A stretch of DNA of 34,025 nt from an uncultured Bacilli bacterium (GCA_947632625.1 CANRPZ010000004.1:1-34025), one strand, 5' to 3'. Numbered from the stretch's first letter, positions 8,803-16,691 are shown. Program-made: numbers and translations. Notes: generated by a model not told the origin, from the letters alone.

Positions 8803-9498
8803 ATGTTTTTAAGTATTTTAAATTTAATTAAAGATATGCTTTTTTTTACAGGGAGTTATTCCAATAACGTTTTTCCTGAACCCCTTAGCGAAGAAGAAGA
8901 AAAACAAGCAATTTTGGCCATGCAAAACGGTGATAAAAACGCCAGAAATACTTTAATTGAAAGAAATTTACGTTTAGTTGCTCATATTGTTAAAAAATTT
9001 GAAAGTAAAAATATTAGCCAAGATGACTTAATTAGTATTGGTACTATTGGACTCATCAAAGGAATTGATTCGTATAATGACTCTAAAAAAACTAAAATAA
9101 CCACCTACGCGGCTCGTTGTGTCGAAAATGAAATCTTAATGTATTTTCGTAGCAATAAAAAAAGGGAAGGAGACGTTTCTTTAAATGATTCTATTGGTTA
9201 TGATAAAGATGGAAATGAAATTAGTCTAATCGATGTTTTAAAAGACAACACCAATGATTTTGCAGATGTTATTCATACCAAAGACAATATTAAGGATTTA
9301 AATACATATTTGAATTTATTAAATAAAAGAGAAAAAGAAATCATTATAAAACGTTATGGACTTTTAAATCAAAAAGAAAAAACCCAAAAAGAAATTGCGG
9401 GAGAGCTTCATATTTCAAGGAGTTATGTTTCTCGAATAGAAAAAAGAGCACTTACTAAAATGCTCAAAGAATTTATTAAAAACAAAAAGGATTTATAA
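8803..9498 (+). CDS. sigK: sporulation sigma factor SigK with inhibitory pro-sequence
   Basis: The 231-residue sigma-70 family protein has region 2 (NLRLVAHIVKKFE, DDLISIGTIGLIKG, TYAARCVENEI) and region 4 with its helix-turn-helix (EKTQKEIAGELHISRSYVSRIEKRAL). It aligns closely with B. subtilis SigK as I recall it. The hydrophobic N-terminal ~18 residues before the conserved S-Y and NNVFPEPLS match the pro-sequence that tethers SigK to the membrane until SpoIVFB cleaves it. The ATG at 8803 is preferred to 8794 because AGGA is correctly spaced only for it. SigK directs late mother-cell transcription in sporulation. The gene is intact and uninterrupted (no skin-type element). No spoIVFB is in the window. 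Confidence 0.88.
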   Translation: MFLSILNLIKDMLFFTGSYSNNVFPEPLSEEEEKQAILAMQNGDKNARNTLIERNLRLVAHIVKKFESKNISQDDLISIGTIGLIKGIDSYNDSKKTKITTYAARCVENEILMYFRSNKKREGDVSLNDSIGYDKDGNEISLIDVLKDNTNDFADVIHTKDNIKDLNTYLNLLNKREKEIIIKRYGLLNQKEKTQKEIAGELHISRSYVSRIEKRALTKMLKEFIKNKKDL

Positions 9499-9507
9499 GT
9501 TTAAAAA

Positions 9508-9933
9508 TTAATACTTTTCGGCAATCTCATCAATAACATCCATTTCGGATTCAATAGCTTGTTTAAACTTTCTTTTAAAAGCTACTACTCTACGTTGTAA
9601 TTCCAACGCATCTTTTTCGATTTCATTAGCTCGAATTAAAGCATCATTAATAATACGAGAGCCATTCTTTTTGGCTTCATCTACAATACTTTTTCCTTCT
9701 TCACGAGCCACTCTTTTAATTTGGTTTGAGGTATCCTCGGCAATTAATATTGTTTTGTTTAAGGTATCTTCTAAATTTTGGTATTTGGTTAAATTCATCT
9801 TTAAATTTTCAATTTCCAAATCTTGCTTTTTTAATTTATTTACTAAATTTTCATATTCAATGGTATACTCTCTAACAAAGTTTCTAACCTCTTCTTTACT
9901 ATACCCAAATACACTTGTTCTAAACTTTTTCAT
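9508..9933 (-). CDS. divIVA: DivIVA-domain coiled-coil protein
   Basis: The 141-residue protein starts with the DivIVA signature (KKFRTSVFGYSKEEVRNFV) and continues as two coiled-coil stretches (about 27-65 and 75-135) rich in K, E and L. DivIVA proteins bind curved membrane at septa and poles; in sporulating Bacilli they also anchor the chromosome. The ATG at 9933 follows GAGGAAAGGT, which itself encodes an in-frame false TTG start at 9945. It lies 27 nt after sepF in the same direction, the usual association. It ends 9 nt from the convergent sigK stop. Confidence 0.87.
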   Translation of the reverse strand: MKKFRTSVFGYSKEEVRNFVREYTIEYENLVNKLKKQDLEIENLKMNLTKYQNLEDTLNKTILIAEDTSNQIKRVAREEGKSIVDEAKKNGSRIINDALIRANEIEKDALELQRRVVAFKRKFKQAIESEMDVIDEIAEKY

Positions 9934-9960
9934 ACCTTTCCTCAATTCTAAACAACTTTT

Positions 9961-10365
9961 TTACCATTCAATTTCAGTTTCTTCGTTTTTGGTTTTTTCA
10001 GCATCATCTGAAATTTTACCTTGAATATTAACATTTTTAGGGGTACATAAATAAATGCCTACCCCAATTTTTTGCATCTTGCCTCCAATAGAATAAATGC
10101 AACCACTTAAGAAATCAATAATTCTTTTAGCTTGTGCAGATGTTACTCTTTTTAAATTAACAACTACACTATTTCTATTTTTTAAATGATCGGCAATTTG
10201 TTGGCTTTCAGAATAAGCACGTGGCTCCATCAAAATCATTTTATTGCCCGTTTTATCTGCTTCTTTTAAAGCTTCATCTTCACTTACGGAATAGTATTCA
10301 TCCTCTGTTCCCATTAAGTTATCTTCATCATCTGAAAACATTTTCTTAAGTTTATTTAATACCAT
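9961..10365 (-). CDS. sepF: cell-division protein SepF
   Basis: The 134-residue protein has an N-terminal amphipathic helix (about 1-10) for membrane binding, an acidic linker (about 11-35), and the SepF domain (about 40-120) with MEPRAYSESQQIADHLKNRN, VVNLKR and DFLSG. SepF forms rings that bundle FtsZ at the division site. It is followed by divIVA and has its own strong promoter. The AGAGGAAAAAAC-ATG start is clear. Confidence 0.94.
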   Translation of the reverse strand: MVLNKLKKMFSDDEDNLMGTEDEYYSVSEDEALKEADKTGNKMILMEPRAYSESQQIADHLKNRNSVVVNLKRVTSAQAKRIIDFLSGCIYSIGGKMQKIGVGIYLCTPKNVNIQGKISDDAEKTKNEETEIEW

Positions 10366-10396
10366 GTTTTTTCCTCTTTCCTATTTTACTATATTA

Positions 10397-10425
10397 ATGA
10401 TAGCAAAGAATTCGGTATTTTTCAA
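10397..10425 (-). promoter_or_regulatory. sigma-A promoter for sepF-divIVA
   Basis: Minus strand: TTGAAA (10420-10425), 17-bp spacer, TGC-extended TATCAT (10397-10402), about 30 nt upstream of sepF. Confidence 0.65.
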
Positions 10426-10436
10426 TTACTTTCCAT

Positions 10437-11816
10437 TTAAAATTGAATTTTTGTTTCAATATAGGCTTTTATTTCATTAACATTTAATTTAATTTGTTCC
10501 ATTGTATCACGATTACGAATGGTTACAATATTGTTTTCTAAAGTATCATCATCAACGGTTATGCAAAAAGGTGTACCCACTGCATCACATCGGCGATAAC
10601 GCTTTCCAATACTGCCCGCTTCATCATAACTACATGAAAAATCATGACATAAACTAGCATACAAACTTTCTGCTTTTTTTCCATGAACCTTTTTAATTAA
10701 AGGTAGAATAGCCACTTTATTAGGAGCAAGATAAGGGTGAATTTTTAAAACCTCGCGCTCTTCGCCATTTTCTAAAATTTCTTTATGATAGGCATCCGTT
10801 AAAATAGCCAAAACCAAACGATCAACACCTACAGATGGTTCAATAACAAAAGGAAGATACTTTTCATTTGTTTCAGGATCTAAATATCTTAAATCCGTTT
10901 TAGCGTGTTCCATATGAACCCCTAAATCATAATCGGTTCGATCGGCGATTCCCCAAAGTTCGCCCCAACCCATAGAAAATAAATATTCGATATCGGTAGT
11001 GGCTTTACTATAGAAAGATAACTCTTCTTTCGCATGATCACGAAATCTTAAATTTTCTTTTTGTAACCCTAAATCTTTCAAAAAGTCCATACAGTAATTT
11101 TTCCAATAACCAAACCATTCTAAATCCGTATTTGGTTTGCAAAAGAACTCCAATTCCATTTGTTCAAATTCACGTGTTCTAAAAATAAAGTTACCAGGTG
11201 TAATCTCATTACGAAAACTTTTTCCTATTTGACCAATTCCAAAAGGAACTTTTGCTCTCATACTCCTTTGGACATTCAAAAAATTAACGAATATCCCTTG
11301 AGCGGTTTCTCCACGTAAATAAACTTTGCTTTTCGCTTCTTCTGTAACACCTTGGTGCGTTTCAAATAAAAGATTAAATTTACGAATCGGCGTAAAATCA
11401 CACGCTCCACATTTTGGACAAGGAATATGATTTTCTTTTATATAATTCTCCATTTTTTCTTGTTCCCAACCATCAGCTGTAACACTACCCTTGGTAAAAT
11501 CTTCGATTAACTTATCCGCTCTTTCACGACTCTTACATTTTTTACAATCAATTAAAGGATCAGCAAAAGAGGCAACATGTCCACTTGCTACCCATACCTC
11601 GGGATTCATTAAAATAGCTGAATCAAGTCCATAATTATATAAATTTTCTTGGATAAAACGTTTCCACCAAGCATTTTTTATGTTATTTTTTATTTCTCTA
11701 CCAAGTGGCCCATAATCCCAAGTATTCGATAAACCTCCATAAATTTCACTACCTTGAAAGATAAAACCATATTGCTTACAATAGTTCATTAAATCTTCCA
11801 TTTTTATTTTTTCCAT
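10437..11816 (-). CDS. glyQS: glycyl-tRNA synthetase, single-chain (alpha2, archaeal/eukaryotic type)
   Basis: The 459-residue class II synthetase shows YGPLG near the N-terminus, motif 2 (FRTREFEQMELEFF) and motif 3 (EPSVGVDRLVLAIL), plus Cys pairs (CKKC, CPKCGAC) in the inserted domain. It charges tRNA-Gly. This is the homodimeric form and not the two-gene glyQ/glyS of B. subtilis, although it stands at the same place after recO. The ATG at 11816 follows GGAGGAG; an open frame upstream runs through the T-box leader and is not coding. Expression is expected to rise when uncharged tRNA-Gly accumulates, through the T-box upstream. Confidence 0.97.
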   Translation of the reverse strand: MEKIKMEDLMNYCKQYGFIFQGSEIYGGLSNTWDYGPLGREIKNNIKNAWWKRFIQENLYNYGLDSAILMNPEVWVASGHVASFADPLIDCKKCKSRERADKLIEDFTKGSVTADGWEQEKMENYIKENHIPCPKCGACDFTPIRKFNLLFETHQGVTEEAKSKVYLRGETAQGIFVNFLNVQRSMRAKVPFGIGQIGKSFRNEITPGNFIFRTREFEQMELEFFCKPNTDLEWFGYWKNYCMDFLKDLGLQKENLRFRDHAKEELSFYSKATTDIEYLFSMGWGELWGIADRTDYDLGVHMEHAKTDLRYLDPETNEKYLPFVIEPSVGVDRLVLAILTDAYHKEILENGEEREVLKIHPYLAPNKVAILPLIKKVHGKKAESLYASLCHDFSCSYDEAGSIGKRYRRCDAVGTPFCITVDDDTLENNIVTIRNRDTMEQIKLNVNEIKAYIETKIQF

Positions 11817-11830
11817 CTTTTCTCCTCCTA

Positions 11831-11958
11831 AAAATAAAAATACTAAAGAACAAACATAGGGACGAATAAAAATCCGCGGTTCCACCCTACTTATTCTTTA
11901 GTAGAATCTCTTTTTTTATATAACTCCGAGTTTTCCCATCACTCATCAACGTTTGTAT
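11831..11958 (-). ncRNA. glycine T-box leader, unusually short
   Basis: The minus strand carries the exact T-box AGGGTGGAACCGCGG (11874-11888). Its antiterminator partner CGTCCCT (11858-11864) closes helix A1 (AGGG/CCCT) and A2 (GCG/CGT). A Stem III hairpin ATTCT-ACTAA-AGAAT lies at 11893-11907. A 10-bp repeat TACTAAAGAA (11894-11903) / TTCTTTAGTA (11841-11850) followed by a T-rich run is the terminator, and it would unfold Stem III. Only about 50 nt separate the predicted transcription start from Stem III, far less than the ~100-nt Stem I of B. subtilis glyQS. A small hairpin there (GAGT/ACTC) leaves GGA, a Gly codon, unpaired on its 3' side. Confidence 0.9.
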
Positions 11959-11964
11959 AATTAA

Positions 11965-11993
11965 ATTATATGCAATAACAAGTTGAATTGCAA
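11965..11993 (-). promoter_or_regulatory. sigma-A promoter of the T-box/glycyl-tRNA synthetase gene
   Basis: Minus strand: TTGCAA (11988-11993), exactly 17-bp spacer, TATAAT (11965-11970). It lies just after recO and fixes the short length of the leader. Confidence 0.75.
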
Positions 11994-12014
11994 GTTTTTT
12001 TCTACTTTTCTTAA

Positions 12015-12746
12015 TTATAAAGAAAGCATTTTATTTAAAAACTTTTTACTATTCAAAAATAAACCCGTGTATCTTTCATAATAGCGATTTATAAAAAAGT
12101 TTATCTCTCTTACGATTGTATCACTAATTTTTAAATCCCGAATAGAAGAAATTTCGATATAGTAGTACATTCGAATTAACTGCACGGTTTTTTTACTTAC
12201 AAGTATTTGATTTGTAAAACATCTCTTACACACATACCCTCCAATATCAGCATCTAAAGTGACAATATCCGTTTTATTTCCACACAAAATACAAGAATCC
12301 AATTCTAAACCGACACCTAAAAAAGGCAAGTATTTTAATTCTAAAATATTGGTAATGACAAGAGGATTTAATCCTTCATTAATCTTTTTAATTCCCTCTA
12401 TAAATAATGTATATAAAATTTTTTCTTCACTTTGTTTATACACTTGCGTTGTTAATTCCGTTAAATAGTTTAAATAACTAATTAATAGAATATCACTTTT
12501 AATCGTTTTAAAATCCTCTATTACATCCACATCCTTTAAAATAGATAATTTATCTTCTTTATAATACAAATAAAAAAACCCATAAGTAAATTTTATGGTT
12601 AAAGCTCTTAATGGACTTTTCATGGATTTAACTCCTTTACATAATACACCAATAAGTCCATATTCCTTTGTTAAAATTTGAATTATTTTTGAGGTATCTT
12701 TAAAAGGAGTTTCACTTACGATTATCCCTTCTACTTTCGTTATCAT
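12015..12746 (-). CDS. recO: DNA repair protein RecO
   Basis: The 243-residue protein begins with the RecO OB fold (KVEGIIVSETPFKDTSKIIQ), followed by the helical domain and a zinc-finger (SCILCG ... VCKRC at about 155-180). RecO loads RecA onto SSB-coated single strands with RecR. The ATG at 12746 has AGGTGA 5 nt upstream and is preferred over an in-frame ATG at 12770. It overlaps the small yqzL-like gene by 35 nt, so the two are probably translationally coupled. Confidence 0.94.
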   Translation of the reverse strand: MITKVEGIIVSETPFKDTSKIIQILTKEYGLIGVLCKGVKSMKSPLRALTIKFTYGFFYLYYKEDKLSILKDVDVIEDFKTIKSDILLISYLNYLTELTTQVYKQSEEKILYTLFIEGIKKINEGLNPLVITNILELKYLPFLGVGLELDSCILCGNKTDIVTLDADIGGYVCKRCFTNQILVSKKTVQLIRMYYYIEISSIRDLKISDTIVREINFFINRYYERYTGLFLNSKKFLNKMLSL

Positions 12747-12834
12747 TTTCTTCACCTTTTTTTTGGGCATATTCTAAATAATCGACAACTTTGCCACTTT
12801 TTTTAAATTTATCCCATGCATCTTTTTTATTCAT
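12712..12834 (-). CDS. yqzL: YqzL-like small protein
   Basis: This 40-residue protein (starts MNKKDAWDKFKKSGKVVDYL) matches the short YqzL family in its W-x2-F-x3-G-x-V-x2-Y-L pattern. Function is unknown. Position between era and recO is the same as in B. subtilis. AGAGG stands 8 nt before the ATG. The 3' third (K/E/N/R-rich) overlaps the recO start in another frame. Confidence 0.8.
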   Translation of the reverse strand: MNKKDAWDKFKKSGKVVDYLEYAQKKGEENDNESRRDNRK

Positions 12835-12839
12835 TTTTA

Positions 12840-12870
12840 AATCCTCTTTTCTATTTATATAATGAGGATT
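12840..12870 (-). repeat. inverted repeat covering the yqzL ribosome-binding site
   Basis: The 7-bp arms AATCCTC (12864-12870 on the minus strand) and GAGGATT (12840-12846) are separated by 17 nt. The second arm contains the AGAGG-type Shine-Dalgarno of yqzL, so a hairpin would occlude it. There is no T-run, so it is not a terminator. Confidence 0.5.
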
Positions 12871-12881
12871 CTTTTTAAATT

Positions 12882-13766
12882 TTATTCATTTTCATTGAAA
12901 CCAAGTTCATGTAGTACTTTTTCTTTATCTCTCCATCTTTTTATCGTTTTAACATAAAGCTCCAAATAAACCTTTTTACCAAGCATTTCTTCTATCTCTT
13001 GTCGAGCAAGGGTTCCAACTAATTTTAATCTTTCCCCGTTTTTGCCAATCACAATTTTTTTAATGCTATCTCTTTCCACGATAATATCAACATTAATAAA
13101 AATCATATTTTCTTTTTCTTGATAATTAGAGGTTACACAAGTTAAACAATGAGGCACCTCTTCTATTGTGTTTTCCAATAATTTTTCTCGAACAATTTCA
13201 CTAATCATAAAATAAGGGGTATTACTCGTTACAACCGCATCATCAAAATATTTTACATTATCCGTTAAATATTTTTTAATTAATTTAATTAAAAGTTCAA
13301 TATTCTCTTTTTTAAGAGCACTAACTGGAATAATATCAGCAAAAGGATACAAATCTTTATAAGAATCAATAACTTTAAGAATTTGTTCATTTTTAATTTT
13401 ATCAATCTTATTTAATACTAAAATTACCGGTACTTTAGAATTTTTTAAAGTTTCTAAAATAAACAAATCCCCTTTTCCAAGTTCTTCTGAAGCATCCGTT
13501 AAAAACAAAATTGTATCGACATCGTGTATTAAAGATAGGGCTTGTTTATTTAAAATTTTTCCTAAACGACTTTTGGGTTTATGAATACCGGGAGTATCCA
13601 CAAAAACAATTTGGGTATCCTCTTCATTATAAATACCTTGTATAATATTGCGAGTTGTTTGAGCTTTATCACTCGTAATCGCAATTTTATGACTTACTAA
13701 AGAATTTAATAAAGTACTCTTCCCAACATTCGGGCGTCCAATAATACTTACAAAACCACTTTTCAT
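12882..13766 (-). CDS. era: GTPase Era
   Basis: The 294-residue protein has G1 GRPNVGKS (10-17), the TTRN switch (37-40), G3 DTPG (57-60), G4 NKID (119-122), G5 SA, and a C-terminal KH domain with IVIGKNGERLK. Era binds the 3' end of 16S rRNA and checks 30S assembly. It starts 13 nt after dgkA, with an AGGAGTG site overlapping the dgkA stop. Cytidine deaminase (cdd), often between dgkA and era, is missing. Confidence 0.98.
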   Translation of the reverse strand: MKSGFVSIIGRPNVGKSTLLNSLVSHKIAITSDKAQTTRNIIQGIYNEEDTQIVFVDTPGIHKPKSRLGKILNKQALSLIHDVDTILFLTDASEELGKGDLFILETLKNSKVPVILVLNKIDKIKNEQILKVIDSYKDLYPFADIIPVSALKKENIELLIKLIKKYLTDNVKYFDDAVVTSNTPYFMISEIVREKLLENTIEEVPHCLTCVTSNYQEKENMIFINVDIIVERDSIKKIVIGKNGERLKLVGTLARQEIEEMLGKKVYLELYVKTIKRWRDKEKVLHELGFNENE

Positions 13767-13778
13767 ACAACAACACTC

Positions 13779-14180
13779 CTATATTCCAAATACTTTCATA
13801 AAATAAGGTCCAAAAACAAATAGACAGATAACAATGGCCACTAAAGTCATAATAAAACTAGCAGCACTCCCACAGTCTTTGGCAATTTTAGCTAGGGGAT
13901 GCACCTCTAAAGTAACTAAATCAACCGCAGCTTCAATCGCTGTATTAATAAGTTCCATCCCTAAAATTACACCTAAAGCAATAAAAACAATGGCCCACTC
14001 GGATAACTTAATTCGAAAAATAATTCCTAAAGAAATCGCAAAAATCGTTGCAATGGCATGAACCCATAGACTTTGTTCATAACGATAGGCATAAATTAAA
14101 CCTTCTAAAGAAAACTTTATACTATTAAAAAAACGTTTTATTCCCTTTTTCTTTATATCATCTCTTGATATTTGCGCCAT
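13779..14180 (-). CDS. dgkA: undecaprenol/diacylglycerol kinase, DgkA family
   Basis: The 133-residue membrane protein has the family signature MELINTAIEAAVDLV (75-89, with the catalytic Glu and the E of helix 2) and three hydrophobic helices (about 40-55, 60-80, 105-125). In Gram-positive bacteria this family phosphorylates undecaprenol, feeding the lipid carrier of wall synthesis. It overlaps ybeY by 23 nt, with its AGGAG site inside ybeY. Confidence 0.93.
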   Translation of the reverse strand: MAQISRDDIKKKGIKRFFNSIKFSLEGLIYAYRYEQSLWVHAIATIFAISLGIIFRIKLSEWAIVFIALGVILGMELINTAIEAAVDLVTLEVHPLAKIAKDCGSAASFIMTLVAIVICLFVFGPYFMKVFGI

Positions 14181-14595
14181 TTAAAATCAACTCCTGTTTT
14201 GCAAACATAATTGCTTCCTCTTCTTTTTTTATATGATCGTATCCAAGTAAATGCAAGAGTCCATGAACCGTTAAAAAGGCAAGTTCCCTTTTACTCGAAT
14301 GTCCATAACTTTTCGCTTGTTCAAGCATTCTTGGAATACAAATATAAATATCTCCGAGTACTCTTAATTTTGAATGAAGAAAAGAAGCATCTTCAAAAGC
14401 AAAACTTATCACATCCGTTACACAATCTCGATTTCGATACTCTTTATTTAACTTTTTTATCTCTTCTTCTCCTACAAAAGTAATTGAAAAAACCGCATGT
14501 CGAACTTTTTCTAATTTCAAAGTTTTTTTAATGACTTTATTTAAATAAGAAAAATCTTCTTGATATCCATAAAGATTATTAATTGTGTATTCCAT
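14158..14595 (-). CDS. ybeY: endoribonuclease YbeY
   Basis: The 145-residue protein is of family size and has the zinc motif HGLLHLLGYDH (111-121) and the RNRDCVTDVISF segment. YbeY acts in 16S rRNA 3' maturation and ribosome quality control. The ATG follows directly after the stop of the VanZ-like gene, with GGTGG in its last codons, and its end overlaps dgkA. phoH, its usual upstream neighbour, is absent. Confidence 0.96.
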   Translation of the reverse strand: MEYTINNLYGYQEDFSYLNKVIKKTLKLEKVRHAVFSITFVGEEEIKKLNKEYRNRDCVTDVISFAFEDASFLHSKLRVLGDIYICIPRMLEQAKSYGHSSKRELAFLTVHGLLHLLGYDHIKKEEEAIMFAKQELILNGANIKR

Positions 14596-15213
14596 TTAAA
14601 ACCACCCAAGCCCAATTACATTTGAAAAATAGTATACCACAATTATGAAGATGAAGATACATAAAACGTTATAAAACAAATCACTTTGGAAAAAACGGGG
14701 AAGATGCTTTTTAATCGCGGTAAGTCCGATATAAAGTAAAAAGCCAATGATACTCCCAACAACATTTAATAAAATATCATCAATATCTAATGATCTACCT
14801 ATTCTTAATTGGACGAGTTCAACAGTTAAACTCGTTAATATACTAATAAATAAAATATGAGATACTTTATTTGCTTTTATATAACCGGAAACAAAATAAC
14901 CAAAGGGTACAAAGATTAAAATATTTCCAATTACGTTATAAATAAACAACTTACTACCAATTGGATAACGAAATATTTCCGTAAAAGGAACCAAGTTATA
15001 GCCGCTATTCGTATTTATTTCTGTACTGGTTAAAAGTTCAAAGAGTAAAAGTACATAAATGATAAAAATTAGATTTAAAAATTCTTTATAAAAAACAAAT
15101 TTCTCATGATTAATACGAATATACGATAAACGTATAGCAACAATAACCACCAAAAAAATAATTAACATCGGCCAAATTCCTACTAAAGCATTTGATAAAG
15201 TATCCTCGATCAT
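14596..15213 (-). CDS. VanZ-like membrane protein
   Basis: The 205-residue protein has five hydrophobic segments and the VanZ-family core: NLVPFTEIFRYPIG, NVIGNILIFVPFGYF, and SLTVELVQLRIGRSLDIDDILLNVVGS. VanZ itself gives low-level teicoplanin resistance; most VanZ-like proteins have no established role. The gene sits between yqfD and ybeY, with the start immediately after the yqfD stop and the stop immediately before the ybeY start. It occupies the place of phoH in the usual Bacilli order. Confidence 0.87.
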   Translation of the reverse strand: MIEDTLSNALVGIWPMLIIFLVVIVAIRLSYIRINHEKFVFYKEFLNLIFIIYVLLLFELLTSTEINTNSGYNLVPFTEIFRYPIGSKLFIYNVIGNILIFVPFGYFVSGYIKANKVSHILFISILTSLTVELVQLRIGRSLDIDDILLNVVGSIIGFLLYIGLTAIKKHLPRFFQSDLFYNVLCIFIFIIVVYYFSNVIGLGWF

Positions 15214-16365
15214 CTATAGTCCCTCTTTTTCCATCGTTATAGAATATTGTTCCACCGCACTAATATTTTCTATAACAGCATAAAATAAATCTACCTCTAT
15301 TGTACTATCATTTAAAGTATTTTTCAAAACTTTTCGTAATTTTATTCGTTCTTTTTCTAAAAAATTGGTTTCTATTTTTTGATCGGCCAGTTCAATTGCC
15401 CTTTTCGTGCCACTTTCCAAAGTATACTGATTTTCTTCTTCCCTAATCTCACTTTCAATATCCAAATAAAAAGTAAAATTAAAAAAGTGAAACAATGGCT
15501 TACTTTCCGTTTCGTAATTTGAAAGACGCCCCCTTAACAACTTATACTTTCCACTATCCGTCTCGATACTAAAATTCCATCTTTTCTTACCGGTTTTTTC
15601 CGTCGTTTTATAATGTATAGGTAAACTTACATGACTTTCGTACCAAACCTCGGCGTACACATTACCACTAGCACAAACATTCCCTTTTATCTCTTCATTC
15701 ATTTTAATTTCTCCGCTAATCAATATGTCCCCTTCTTTTACATACTGATCCGTATGCACTAAAATATCCCCTTTAGTACTTGTAACATTATTAATAATTC
15801 CACTTTTTTTAGCAACGATATGACAATACTTTTCTTCATCGTTTACATTCTTAATAATACGCTCTTCAATTCGTACCACATATTTCATACCAATCGATTC
15901 AATTTCTATCCACTCCAATCGGTCTTTATACATAGCTAAAATTTTTTCTTTACTTTCCTTTAAAGTATGATAATCTTTTTTTAAACTCCAAATGCGAATT
16001 CCTTCTTGATCTAATGCTTTACTTACCAACTCGCGTATTTCTTTATTGGAATGGATCACCTCTACTTTTACAATAATTTGACTAAAAAAATTTGTAAAAA
16101 ACAAAAAACAAAGAACGGCGATTACTTTTAAAGGTGTAATTGCCCTTTTTAATTTAAAAATACCACTATCCCCTACATAATAAAAAGAATCCGTAACAAT
16201 ATTCTTTTTTATTTTTTCATAATCTTCATACGTTACTTTTAAATAAATTTCCTCATTTTTTTTTACAATATCATAAACATTTATATGATTTTTATATAAT
16301 TTTACGAGAAGGCGATTTTGATTCTTTACTTTTCCTTTAATATATACATAATGCTTTAAATTCAT
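15214..16365 (-). CDS. yqfD: sporulation protein YqfD
   Basis: The 383-residue protein matches the YqfD family: N-terminal ~90 cytoplasmic residues, one transmembrane segment (about 96-113), and a large external domain with an SNKEIRELVSKALDQEGIR stretch and a VAKKSGIINNVTSTKGDILV stretch. In B. subtilis yqfD belongs to the mother-cell sigma-E regulon and is needed for efficient sporulation. Its start overlaps yqfC by ATGA (4 nt), the conserved yqfC-yqfD pair. Confidence 0.93.
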   Translation of the reverse strand: MNLKHYVYIKGKVKNQNRLLVKLYKNHINVYDIVKKNEEIYLKVTYEDYEKIKKNIVTDSFYYVGDSGIFKLKRAITPLKVIAVLCFLFFTNFFSQIIVKVEVIHSNKEIRELVSKALDQEGIRIWSLKKDYHTLKESKEKILAMYKDRLEWIEIESIGMKYVVRIEERIIKNVNDEEKYCHIVAKKSGIINNVTSTKGDILVHTDQYVKEGDILISGEIKMNEEIKGNVCASGNVYAEVWYESHVSLPIHYKTTEKTGKKRWNFSIETDSGKYKLLRGRLSNYETESKPLFHFFNFTFYLDIESEIREEENQYTLESGTKRAIELADQKIETNFLEKERIKLRKVLKNTLNDSTIEVDLFYAVIENISAVEQYSITMEKEGL

Positions 16366-16604
16366 CTTAAAAACCTCACCTCATCTATTTCTCCCTCAAT
16401 CAATATTTCCCTTTTTTCTAATTGCTTGACAACAAAATGATTTCCGGTTAATACCAATTGAAATTTAGACATTTGCAAGGCTATTTCCTTCTCATTTAAT
16501 TTTAAAATATCAATATAATTAAATACATGAATACAATTTTCAAAAAAATCAATCGAATAAGAACAATCCATTAAAAAATTTTTCATCGTTTCATACAAAT
16601 GCAT
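16362..16604 (-). CDS. yqfC: sporulation protein YqfC (YabP/YqfC family)
   Basis: The 80-residue protein has the YabP/YqfC pattern: a hydrophobic/aromatic N-terminal half and a central FENCIHVFNYIDILKLNEKEIAL block, followed by FQLVLTGNHFVVKQLEKREILIEGEI. It is part of the sigma-E regulon in B. subtilis. AGGTGA precedes the ATG. It is first in the block running to recO after the yqeY terminator and is coupled to yqfD. Confidence 0.9.
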   Translation of the reverse strand: MHLYETMKNFLMDCSYSIDFFENCIHVFNYIDILKLNEKEIALQMSKFQLVLTGNHFVVKQLEKREILIEGEIDEVRFLR

Positions 16605-16667
16605 AAAATCACCTATAAAAATATATGTTATTTTTTAAATGAAAATGTACTATCCCTATTAAGGCAA

Positions 16668-16691
16668 GAAAAAAACCTCTTTTTAGAGGTT
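16668..16691 (-). terminator. intrinsic terminator of rpsU-yqeY
   Basis: AACCTCT-AAAA-AGAGGTT followed by a T-run on the minus strand. The 5' arm contains the last codons of yqeY and its TAA (16683-16685) reaches into the loop. It separates rpsU-yqeY from yqfC onward. Confidence 0.85.

Noticed and set aside
11817..11885. N-terminal extension of the glycyl-tRNA synthetase frame
   Set aside because: It translates the T-box antiterminator and terminator; GGAGGAG serves the ATG at 11816.
16605..16640. Sigma-E-like promoter (CATATATT at 16620-16627) before yqfC
   Set aside because: The start of transcription would fall on the ribosome-binding site and the -35 is not convincing.
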